NCBI GenBank assembly: GCA_003222855.1
Contig: QHXH01000054.1
Coordinates: 1 to 5,218, forward strand
Direction of reading: 5' to 3'
DNA: 5,218 nt
From: Acidobacteriota bacterium
Lineage (GTDB): Bacteria > Acidobacteriota > Blastocatellia > Pyrinomonadales > Pyrinomonadaceae
The notes below the pieces were generated by a model that was given only the letters and a program-made list of their open reading frames with translations, was not told where the DNA came from and did no database searches. Made by a program: the position numbers and the translations under genes. This document shows, piece after piece, positions 1 through 5,082 of the stretch. Each line of letters opens with the position of its first letter. Positions within the stretch are counted from its first letter, which is position 1.

Positions 1-11
1 CCAACGCGAGT

Positions 12-17
12 TATACT
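12..17 (+). promoter_or_regulatory. possible -10 element (TATACT) just before the HtrA-TPR gene
   Basis: TATACT matches the sigma-70 -10 consensus at five of six positions and ends 9 nt before the ATG at 27. If used, transcription would start almost at the start codon and give a leaderless or near-leaderless mRNA, which fits the absence of a Shine-Dalgarno motif there. The matching -35 region would lie before the window, so this is weak, single-hexamer evidence. Confidence 0.22.
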
Positions 18-26
18 AAACACGTA

Positions 27-1505
27 ATGAGGCTCATCCGTGCTCGCTTCTTCTTAAGGCAAATTCTATTAACCTCAATTTGCGGGCTAATCTTTGGCGT
101 CTTCTACTGCAACGCCTTCGCCCAGGATGAACTTCCCGATCTGGTTCGGCGCATCAAACCCGCCGCAGTTGCGATTGAAACCTTCGACGCACGAGGAGAG
201 AAACTCTCGCGCGGCAGCGGCTTTTTCATAGACAAGGATCGCGTCGTCACCAATCGTCACGTAATCGATGGCGCTTATCGCGCCGAAGTGCATCTGAATT
301 CCGGAAACAACTTTCCCGTGAAGAGCGTCGTCGCCGTTGACGCCGAAGCCGATATCGCGCTGCTAAAAGTTGACGCGCCGCCGAACCAGGTAAGATCTCT
401 TTCGCTCGATCGCACGTCGCCGCAGGAAGGCGAAAGCGTCGTCGTCATCGGTAATCCGTTTGGTCTGGAGGGCAGCGTCACCAACGGGATTGTTTCCGCC
501 GTGCGCGACATTCCGGGATTTGGCCGCATCATTCAGATCACGGCGCCCATCTCGCCGGGATCGAGCGGCAGCCCCGTCGTCAACATGCACGGCCAGGTAA
601 TTGGGGTCGCGACTTTGCAAATTACTGGCGGGCAAAGCGTGAACTTCGCTATCCCCTCAGAACGGATCGCGCAACTCGATCGCACCGCGCAGACTGAGAA
701 TTCACAGCTCTCGCTGGGTGAACTGGTGGTTGCGACCGGCCGCAATAAACGCGCAAAAGCCGTCGAGTATTTCCGCGACGGCCTCACTTTTCTTTCGAAA
801 GACGATTGTCAAAACGCGCTTCCTTATTTTCAGAAAGCGACCGAATCCGACAGCGCGTATGGCGAAGCTTGGGCCCAGGCCGGATTCTGCAATGAAAAAC
901 TCGGGCATCACACCGATGCGATCGAAGCTTCAAAAAAAGCTGTCAGCATTCGTCCATCCGCCGAGTCGTATTTCAATATCGGTTTGGCGAATTATTATTT
1001 GAAGCAATACCGCGAATCGGAGCAAGCGTATCGCCAGGCAATCAAGCTCGACCCATACAACGCTGCCGATGCCTATTACGGGCTGGGACTTACTTATAAA
1101 GATTCGGGGCAATACGACGAAGAGATTCAAGCGTATAAGCACGCGCTACGGCTGAAACCTGATTACGCGGTCGCCTACGATCGCCTGGGTCAAAGATTTA
1201 TTCAACTGAAAAGATTTGGTGAGGCCGTCGAGACTTTCAAGCAGCTCGCGCTATTAAAGCCCGGCGACGCGGCTGCGCAAAACAATCTGGGCGAAGCTTA
1301 CGAAGGTTTGAATAAGCATGACGAATCAGTCGAAGCATTTCGTCAGGCGATTCGTCTGAAACCGGATTTTGGCAAGGCTTACTACAATCTGGGCAAGACT
1401 CTCCTCGCGCAGGGTAATCGCGACGCAGCCATCGAGCAGTACGTGATTTTGCAAAACCTCGATCAGGACTGGGCTGAGAAGCTGTATGGCCTGATTTATC
1501 CATGA
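27..1505 (+). CDS. exported HtrA-like (S1C) serine protease with C-terminal TPR repeats
   Basis: The 492-residue protein starts with a signal peptide (Arg-rich start, hydrophobic segment about residues 13-28, likely cleavage after NAFA at 32), so it should act in the periplasm or outside the cell. Residues about 35-217 form a trypsin-like DegP/HtrA-type domain. All three catalytic residues are visible: His78 in TNRHVI, Asp109 in ADIALLKV and Ser180 in GSSGSP; the NPFGLEGSVTNGIVSA segment (143-158) is typical of the family. The PDZ domains usual in DegP/DegS are missing. Instead residues about 243-480 hold roughly seven 34-residue TPRs (motifs such as AYYNLGKTLLAQGNRDAAIE), suggesting that protein-protein contacts choose the substrate or assembly. 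It probably degrades or processes envelope proteins; substrates are unknown. No Shine-Dalgarno precedes the ATG, but the signal peptide supports this start. The stop codon lies inside a palindromic repeat. Domain assignment is firm, physiological role inferred. Confidence 0.93.
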   Translation: MRLIRARFFLRQILLTSICGLIFGVFYCNAFAQDELPDLVRRIKPAAVAIETFDARGEKLSRGSGFFIDKDRVVTNRHVIDGAYRAEVHLNSGNNFPVKSVVAVDAEADIALLKVDAPPNQVRSLSLDRTSPQEGESVVVIGNPFGLEGSVTNGIVSAVRDIPGFGRIIQITAPISPGSSGSPVVNMHGQVIGVATLQITGGQSVNFAIPSERIAQLDRTAQTENSQLSLGELVVATGRNKRAKAVEYFRDGLTFLSKDDCQNALPYFQKATESDSAYGEAWAQAGFCNEKLGHHTDAIEASKKAVSIRPSAESYFNIGLANYYLKQYRESEQAYRQAIKLDPYNAADAYYGLGLTYKDSGQYDEEIQAYKHALRLKPDYAVAYDRLGQRFIQLKRFGEAVETFKQLALLKPGDAAAQNNLGEAYEGLNKHDESVEAFRQAIRLKPDFGKAYYNLGKTLLAQGNRDAAIEQYVILQNLDQDWAEKLYGLIYP

Positions 1506-1586
1506 CTGGAGCGCAAGCGTCTCGCTTGCAACTGCCGCCAACGATGCAGGAGAAACAGTGCAAGCGGGACGCTTGCGCTCCAGTCA
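1503..1586. repeat. palindromic dispersed-type repeat with 28-bp arms
   Basis: Arms 1503-1530 and 1559-1586 are inverted copies of 28 bp around a 28-nt loop. The only mismatch is 1522/1567, which is a G-U pair in plus-strand RNA, so the transcript can fold into an unbroken stem. The core reads GGAGCGCAAGCG / CGCTTGCGCTCC. The TGA of the upstream protease gene is within the left arm. No T-run follows, so it is not a classical intrinsic terminator, though it could stabilise or end the mRNA between these two convergent genes. Its reading frames give peptides such as QASRLH and CKRDACAP, which I recall as recurring repeat translations in Acidobacteria and Verrucomicrobia; this suggests a REP/MITE-like family. 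The copy number in the genome is not visible here. Confidence 0.85.
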
Positions 1587-1595
1587 ATAGTAATC

Positions 1596-1633
1596 GAGGC
1601 CGGATCGCGCTCTCCCCTTCACAACCCGGCCTC
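1596..1633. other. short inverted repeat between convergent genes, possible terminator stem
   Basis: GAGGCCGG (1596-1603) and CCGGCCTC (1626-1633) form a perfect 8-bp inverted repeat around a 22-nt loop. It lies between the ends of two convergent genes, where a bidirectional terminator would be expected. The loop is long and no real U-tract follows on either strand, so a terminator role is only a possibility. The rest of 1587-1680 shows no gene. Confidence 0.25.
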
Positions 1634-1680
1634 AACCCACGGTCGTCTCACGACAACCGAACTTAAGCTCGTTTCACTTC

Positions 1681-2109
1681 TCAATAGCGATAGCGATTTT
1701 TGCGCACCTTGTAGGTGTAGAGTGCCGAGCCTCCGGCGCCAGCCAGCGCACCGATCGCCGCTCCTCGACGGCCGCCAAGCAAACTACCCAGAATCGCGCC
1801 GCCCACCGTTCCTGCGCCAACGGTCAATTTGTCCCTGTGTTGATCCCAAATACGTTGACCGCCATTTTGTCTTCCATAATCATAGTAGACGTTTGAATTA
1901 TCGTAATAGCCTTGCTGGTTGTAATAACCTTGCGAGTTATAGATCCGTGAATCGTAACTTCGCGAATCGTAATTCCGTGAATCGTAATTCCGCGAATCGC
2001 AATTTCGCGAATCGTAGTTGCGGCTCCGGCTTCTCCCCTGAGCAAAAGCCGTTATGGATAACGCTGCCAACATCGTTGCCGTCAATATTAATGCGAAGAT
2101 TTTTTTCAT
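1681..2109 (-). CDS. small exported glycine-zipper protein with Asn-Tyr-Asp-Ser-Arg repeats
   Basis: The 142-residue product starts at the ATG at 2109 rather than the in-frame TTG at 2127, because GGAGG sits 6 nt before the ATG and the protein then begins MKKIFALIL, a clean signal peptide with cleavage after AFA (residue 23). The mature N-terminus holds five tandem pentapeptides of the NYDSR type (31-55), then a Tyr/Gln/Asn-rich stretch (56-82). The segment IWDQHRDKLTVG leads into a glycine zipper (about 97-129: GAGTVGGAILGSLLGG and similar GxxxG/AxxxG spacing), and a basic, aromatic tail ends the chain. Glycine zippers of this type insert in or associate with membranes, so an envelope-associated role is likely, but no function is known to me. 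It resembles secreted glycine-zipper proteins I recall from Blastocatellia. It is convergent with the HtrA-TPR gene and divergent from the aspartyl protease gene. Confidence 0.85.
   Translation of the reverse strand: MKKIFALILTATMLAALSITAFAQGRSRSRNYDSRNCDSRNYDSRNYDSRSYDSRIYNSQGYYNQQGYYDNSNVYYDYGRQNGGQRIWDQHRDKLTVGAGTVGGAILGSLLGGRRGAAIGALAGAGGSALYTYKVRKNRYRY
1945..2019 (-). repeat. 15-nt in-frame tandem repeat, five units
   Basis: Five consecutive 15-nt units on the minus strand encode NYDSR, NCDSR, NYDSR, NYDSR and SYDSR. A degenerate sixth (IYNSQ) continues to 1930. Plus-strand units read like CGCGAATCGTAATTC with only one to three changes between copies, which suggests recent expansion by slippage or unequal recombination. 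Because the period is a multiple of three, copy-number changes keep the frame. Confidence 0.85.
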
Positions 2110-2115
2110 CTCGGG

Positions 2116-2120
2116 CCTCC
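2116..2120 (-). promoter_or_regulatory. Shine-Dalgarno GGAGG that fixes the start of the glycine-zipper gene
   Basis: GGAGG on the minus strand (CCTCC on plus) lies 6 nt before the ATG at 2109. It lies between the TTG at 2127 and that ATG, so the TTG would not be served by it. This is the strongest ribosome-binding signal in the window. Confidence 0.75.
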
Positions 2121-2127
2121 GCGGCAA

Positions 2128-2155
2128 AGTATGGCAATGAGTGTGCCACGATCAA
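2128..2155 (-). promoter_or_regulatory. possible sigma-70-like promoter of the glycine-zipper gene
   Basis: On the minus strand TTGATC (2155-2150) and CATACT (2133-2128) are separated by 16 nt; each matches its consensus hexamer at four of six positions. The predicted transcription start near 2121 leaves a leader of about a dozen nucleotides that still contains the GGAGG. A 7-bp inverted repeat, GTGTGCC (2141-2147) and GGCGCAC (2158-2164, one G-T pair), overlaps the -35 side and could be an operator. The remainder of the 2110-2316 divergent gap must also hold the promoter for the plus-strand gene, which I cannot pick out. Confidence 0.3.
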
Positions 2156-2316
2156 TCGGCGCACCCGCATCTTTACCGAGACTGAGTTTCTTAAGGCGTC
2201 AGAGGCAAAATTCTTTTTGAATTTAGCTGCCGTTAAGGAGAAACTCGTGCGACGGTGTACGATATGGTCGCCTCGGAGTCGGAAATGGAGTGAAGCCGGA
2301 TTAGGCGTAGGATTAG

Positions 2317-3225
2317 ATGAAACAAATAACTGTCGGAATGTTCTTGCTGGTGCTCTGTGGGACGAGCGCCTTTCCACAATCGGGAAAGACGCCGGTCGAA
2401 GTCCCTTTTGAGTTCGTGGCCAACCAAATCGTCGTTCAGGTAAAAATCGGCGGCAAAGGCCCATTTAATATGCTGATCGACACGGACACTGATCCTTCGG
2501 CGATTGATTCCGCCACGGCCAAAGAACTCGGTCTCGACGTGGGCGGCAAAGGCTCGGCCGCCACCGGTGGCGGGACGGAAAAGAATGTTGTCTACTCCAC
2601 GAGACTGCCTACTGTGGAACTTGGCGCGATTTCAGCGCGGGACGTTCTGGCCGCCACGATCGATCTAAAAAAGTTAGCCGAGAGGATTGGAAAACCGATT
2701 CATGGCGTGCTCGGCTACAGCTTTCTGAAGGATCGGATCATTCAAATAGATTATCCGAATTCGAAAATTCGCTTTTTCGCTGAATCGCCATATCCCAGAA
2801 TTGAACTGGCGCCAAACACGGTAAACACGATCGCGATTCCCTTTCGCCGTGAAGACGGCGACCTCATCATTGATTCGGTTTTCATCAATAACGAAAAAAT
2901 GCGCGCGACCCTCGACACCGGGTCAAGCAGTTCATTTGCCTTGACGCCTGAAGCCGTCGCGATTTTAGGGCTGGACGAACAAGCGAGTGAAAGCCAGGGC
3001 AATTCCGTCGGATATAACGGCGAGTACGCGAACAAACCGGGACTGTTGAAGTCCGTCCGACTGGGACGCTTCTCTGCCGAGTCAGTGCCGGCGACGTTCT
3101 GGCTTCCCAACACCGGCCACGACAAGAAAAAATTTCAAGTCAATATCGGGAATGCTTTCTTCGAGGATTTCATCCTTACGTTTGATTTCCGCGGGAAGAT
3201 AGTAGTGTTCGAGAGGGTCGATTGA
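2317..3225 (+). CDS. exported two-lobed retropepsin-like aspartyl protease
   Basis: The 302-residue protein has a short signal peptide (KQ then a hydrophobic segment about 4-14, likely cleaved near A18-Q21), with no proper lipobox around C14. Two tandem retropepsin-like halves follow, each starting with a small-sheet strand and an active-site Asp. The first lobe (about 27-157) has LIDTDTDPSAID with Asp55 and ends in GVLGYSFLKDRIIQIDYPNSKIRFF. The second (about 172-300) has TLDTGSSSSFAL with Asp200 and ends in VNIGNAFFEDFILTFDF. The layout matches bacterial aspartyl-protease-like proteins common in Acidobacteria, presumed to act on periplasmic or secreted peptides. The first motif is DTD where DTG is expected, so activity of that lobe is uncertain. 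A weak AGGA ends 4 nt before the ATG. It is divergent from the glycine-zipper gene. Family is fairly sure, substrate unknown. Confidence 0.87.
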   Translation: MKQITVGMFLLVLCGTSAFPQSGKTPVEVPFEFVANQIVVQVKIGGKGPFNMLIDTDTDPSAIDSATAKELGLDVGGKGSAATGGGTEKNVVYSTRLPTVELGAISARDVLAATIDLKKLAERIGKPIHGVLGYSFLKDRIIQIDYPNSKIRFFAESPYPRIELAPNTVNTIAIPFRREDGDLIIDSVFINNEKMRATLDTGSSSSFALTPEAVAILGLDEQASESQGNSVGYNGEYANKPGLLKSVRLGRFSAESVPATFWLPNTGHDKKKFQVNIGNAFFEDFILTFDFRGKIVVFERVD

Positions 3226-3251
3226 GCAAATACGTCGGTTTGGATGACGGA

Positions 3252-3302
3252 GTCAGTACCGAGAGCTGTAACGACCGGGTCGCTACCGCTCTCGGTACTG
3301 AC
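3252..3302. repeat. 51-bp near-perfect palindrome after the aspartyl protease gene
   Basis: The sequence folds on itself about base 3277: 23 of 25 pairs match, with mismatches only at 3267/3287 and 3271/3283. The arms begin GTCAGTACCGAGAG and end CTCTCGGTACTGAC, and the tip CGACCGGGTCG leaves almost no loop. It starts 26 nt after the protease stop codon and 77 nt before the next ATG. No T-run follows, so a classical intrinsic terminator is not supported. It could still cap the 3' end of the protease mRNA. The core recalls short palindromes I believe recur in Blastocatellia genomes, making a REP-like dispersed element likely. Confidence 0.88.
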
Positions 3303-3379
3303 CTCACCTGTGCTGATGCAACTCTAACACCGCAAGCGACAGTCAGACCCTACAACACGTTCGCCAGGAGTATCTCACG

Positions 3380-3949
3380 ATGATTGATTTTGACGACGAA
3401 CCAGATCAGGAAAAGCGAATCGAGATATTGCGCGCCGAGCTGCAGGAGCTAGGCGAGGTTTCTCACGAATCTGACTTGCCGGCCGACATGGAGGAACAGT
3501 TTCTCAAACACATCCTCGAATTCGAGACTGCTGAACAGTTAACTCTCATGCAATGGCTTGAGAATGCCGGGCTCGACGTCCCCGCTCCTGAAGAACTCAC
3601 AGACAATTTATTGCCGGCGAAGTTGTGGGAGGTGATTAATCGCATGGCATCGCTGGGAGCTTACTTGCACAATACCAATCATCTCAGCGACCGCGAATTG
3701 TATTCTTATCTTTACCATGACGCGCTCAGAGAACCGACGGTGCTGTTTCCGGAGAATCCTGGCTATGTTTACGGAATCGATATTGTTGGCAGTGGCAGCG
3801 ACGAAGATATCTCGCTTTACATGAGATATTTTGCTGATGAGGAGTATCGCCAAAGCTGGGCGAAAGATTTTCCGGATTTTGTAATGCCTCCGCGCGAAGT
3901 CCCGCCATTTGATCGAGATAAGGACTTACCAAAGTCATCGTTCGGATGA
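3380..3949 (+). CDS. conserved hypothetical soluble protein with an HNTNHLSDRELY core
   Basis: The 189-residue product has no signal peptide or membrane segment and is strongly acidic, so it should be cytoplasmic. AGGAG (3366-3370) lies 9 nt before the ATG and supports this start. The N-terminal part (9-60) is mostly charged helix. The middle carries LWEVINRMASLGAYLHNTNHLSDRELYSYLYHD (82-114, quoted here only to locate it: key residues W83, H97, N98, N100, H101, D104, R105, E106). A second block has GSGSDEDI (137-144), YFADEEYRQSWAKDFPDF (150-167) and a Pro/Asp-rich tail. I recall similar unnamed proteins from Blastocatellia but no function or named domain. The clustered His, Asp and Glu could bind metal, which is only a guess. 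It follows the aspartyl protease gene in the same direction but is separated from it by 154 bp and a palindrome, so co-transcription is doubtful. Confidence 0.8.
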   Translation: MIDFDDEPDQEKRIEILRAELQELGEVSHESDLPADMEEQFLKHILEFETAEQLTLMQWLENAGLDVPAPEELTDNLLPAKLWEVINRMASLGAYLHNTNHLSDRELYSYLYHDALREPTVLFPENPGYVYGIDIVGSGSDEDISLYMRYFADEEYRQSWAKDFPDFVMPPREVPPFDRDKDLPKSSFG

Positions 3950-4060
3950 TGCAGAAATCCGACCGTCAGGGAGGCTGCGTTAATCCGAGCGTTAGCCACT
4001 CTCCGAGACTTCCGAGATTATTAACTTTGCACCCTCGCTGCCGCTCGGGGTTCTGCCGCC
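3950..4060. other. intergenic gap between convergent genes, nothing convincing
   Basis: This 111-bp gap separates the 3' ends of the conserved hypothetical and argB. I see no coding signal, no strong hairpin and no T-run. TCCGAGA occurs twice near 4002-4017, and ACCC/GGGT at 4031-4051 could form only a weak stem. Confidence 0.4.
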
Positions 4061-4969
4061 TTATGCCGCGATCATTGTCCCGGTGCCTTGATCGGTGAAT
4101 ACTTCGGCTAGCAGGCTGTTGCGCGTGTTACCGTTGATGATGTGCGCGCTCTTCACGCCGCGGCCAAGCAACGCCACAATGTTTTGCAGCTTGGGAATCA
4201 TGCCTTCAGTCGCGGCTCCGGTCTTAATCAACTCCTCAGCATCGCTCCGAGTTAAGCGAGAAAGCTTTGTCTCGGGTTCTCCAGTGCGCAAATAAATTCC
4301 GTCGACATCAGAAAGCAGGACCAACTTCTCTGCCTGAAGCTGCACCGCGATTGCAGAGGCAATTGTGTCGGCGTTGATATTAAAGACTTTTCCTTCTGCG
4401 TCAGCTCCCAGGGACGATACCACCGGCAGATATCCATGATCGAGCAAGACGGTCAGCAGCCGCGCATCAATCTCAAGAATGTCGCCCACATGGCCAAAAT
4501 CAACCTGCGCACTTTCGCCCGTTTGCTTATTTGTAACCTCGCGCGGCGGACGACGCTCGGCGTGAACAATGTTGCCGTCAACGCCCGAAAGGCCCACGGC
4601 ATGAACACCACGATGACGAAGCGCCGCGAGAATGTCTGTGTTGATTTTGCCGGCAAAGATCATCTTGGCCATTTCCAGAGTGTCGTCGTCAGTCACCCGG
4701 CGGCCTTCGATAATCGTCTGCTCGACGCCGAGCTTCCTGGCCAGGTCGCTGAGCTGCTTGCCGCCACCGTGAATAACGCAGACGCGAATTCCCACTTGAT
4801 GAAGTAGCGCCAGCTCTTCGCACAAAGAGATTAGGCGCTCGTGTTCTTCGGTAACCTTGCCGGAAAACTTCACGACAAACGTCTTGCCTTTGAAGCGTTG
4901 AATATAGGGCAGCGCTTCGCGCAAGAGGTCCAGACGTAATTGGCTTCCAACTTCGCTGGTATCGGTCAT
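4061..4969 (-). CDS. argB: acetylglutamate kinase (arginine biosynthesis, second step)
   Basis: The 302-residue protein phosphorylates N-acetyl-L-glutamate with ATP to give N-acetylglutamyl 5-phosphate in the cytoplasm. It spans one amino-acid-kinase domain with the expected sites: Lys34 in FVVKFSGK, the HGGGKQLSDLA loop (67-77), Arg90 in GRRVTD, NINADTIA (197-204) with Asp201, SDVDGIY (220-226) and Lys260 in EGMIPK. The N-terminal helix leading into ALPYIQRFKGKTF (19-31) and the C-terminal FTDQGTGTMI are those of hexameric, arginine-inhibited enzymes, so feedback inhibition is likely. The usual K-x-G-G is K-F-S-G here. No GNAT domain follows, which argues against N-acetylglutamate synthase. 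No other arg gene is visible. No Shine-Dalgarno precedes the ATG at 4969; a palindromic repeat begins immediately upstream. The start is supported by the complete N-terminal helix. Part of the gene's start is repeated inverted at 5083. Confidence 0.93.
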   Translation of the reverse strand: MTDTSEVGSQLRLDLLREALPYIQRFKGKTFVVKFSGKVTEEHERLISLCEELALLHQVGIRVCVIHGGGKQLSDLARKLGVEQTIIEGRRVTDDDTLEMAKMIFAGKINTDILAALRHRGVHAVGLSGVDGNIVHAERRPPREVTNKQTGESAQVDFGHVGDILEIDARLLTVLLDHGYLPVVSSLGADAEGKVFNINADTIASAIAVQLQAEKLVLLSDVDGIYLRTGEPETKLSRLTRSDAEELIKTGAATEGMIPKLQNIVALLGRGVKSAHIINGNTRNSLLAEVFTDQGTGTMIAA

Positions 4970-5082
4970 AGTAATTTTAGCCGCGGATGAACGCGGATAA
5001 ACGCGGATTCGAGCAAAGAATTTCTAAACGTGTTTGCGTTCTTATCCGCGAGTATCCGCGTTAATCCGCGGCCAAAACAACT
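4970..5082. repeat. imperfect palindrome of CGCGGAT units spaced 10 bp apart
   Basis: The left side has CGCGGAT at 4982-4988, 4992-4998 and 5002-5008. The right side has the inverted ATCCGCG at 5044-5050, 5054-5060 and 5064-5070. Both sets have an exact 10-bp step, about one helical turn. The arms 4970-5008 and 5044-5082 pair at 33 of 39 positions around a loop of about 35 nt. Repeats of this CCGCGGAT-AACGCGGAT kind are, as I recall, dispersed in many unrelated bacterial genomes. The element touches both argB start codons and supplies all the sequence where promoters and ribosome sites should be, yet no clear one is present. Confidence 0.85.

Noticed and set aside
1237..1635. Minus-strand 132-codon open frame with QASRLH and CKRDACAP peptides
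   Set aside because: It overlaps the HtrA-TPR gene antisense and its recognisable peptides come from the palindromic repeat at 1503-1586; it has no protein-family features.
2107..2127. Longer start (TTG at 2127) for the glycine-zipper gene
   Set aside because: The GGAGG at 2116-2120 and the MKK signal-peptide start favour the ATG at 2109.
2234..2411. Strong TAAGGAG (2234-2240) followed by GTG at 2247, giving a 54-codon frame
   Set aside because: The frame runs out of phase into the aspartyl protease gene, and its product (VRRCTIWSPRSRKWSE...) shows no domain. The SD-like match is probably chance, though a translated leader cannot be excluded.
1722..2411. Plus-strand 229-codon open frame rich in NRNSVNRNSAN repeats
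   Set aside because: The repeats are the antisense reading of the NYDSR tandem repeat; the minus-strand gene has a signal peptide and Shine-Dalgarno, this one has neither.
1937..2464. Minus-strand 175-codon open frame with LRFAKLRFAE-type repeats
   Set aside because: It is another frame of the same 15-nt repeat and crosses the divergent promoter gap into the aspartyl protease gene antisense.
4028..4052. Possible argB terminator stem ACCC/GGGT
   Set aside because: Only four or five pairs with a long loop and no U-run; too weak to call.
4436..4807. Plus-strand 123-codon open frame
   Set aside because: It lies wholly antisense to argB, which has all its catalytic motifs; no independent coding evidence.
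4970..5082. CRISPR-like reading of the regularly spaced CGCGGAT units
   Set aside because: Units are 7 bp with 3-bp gaps and are inverted across a centre; there are no repeat-length units, unique spacers or cas genes.
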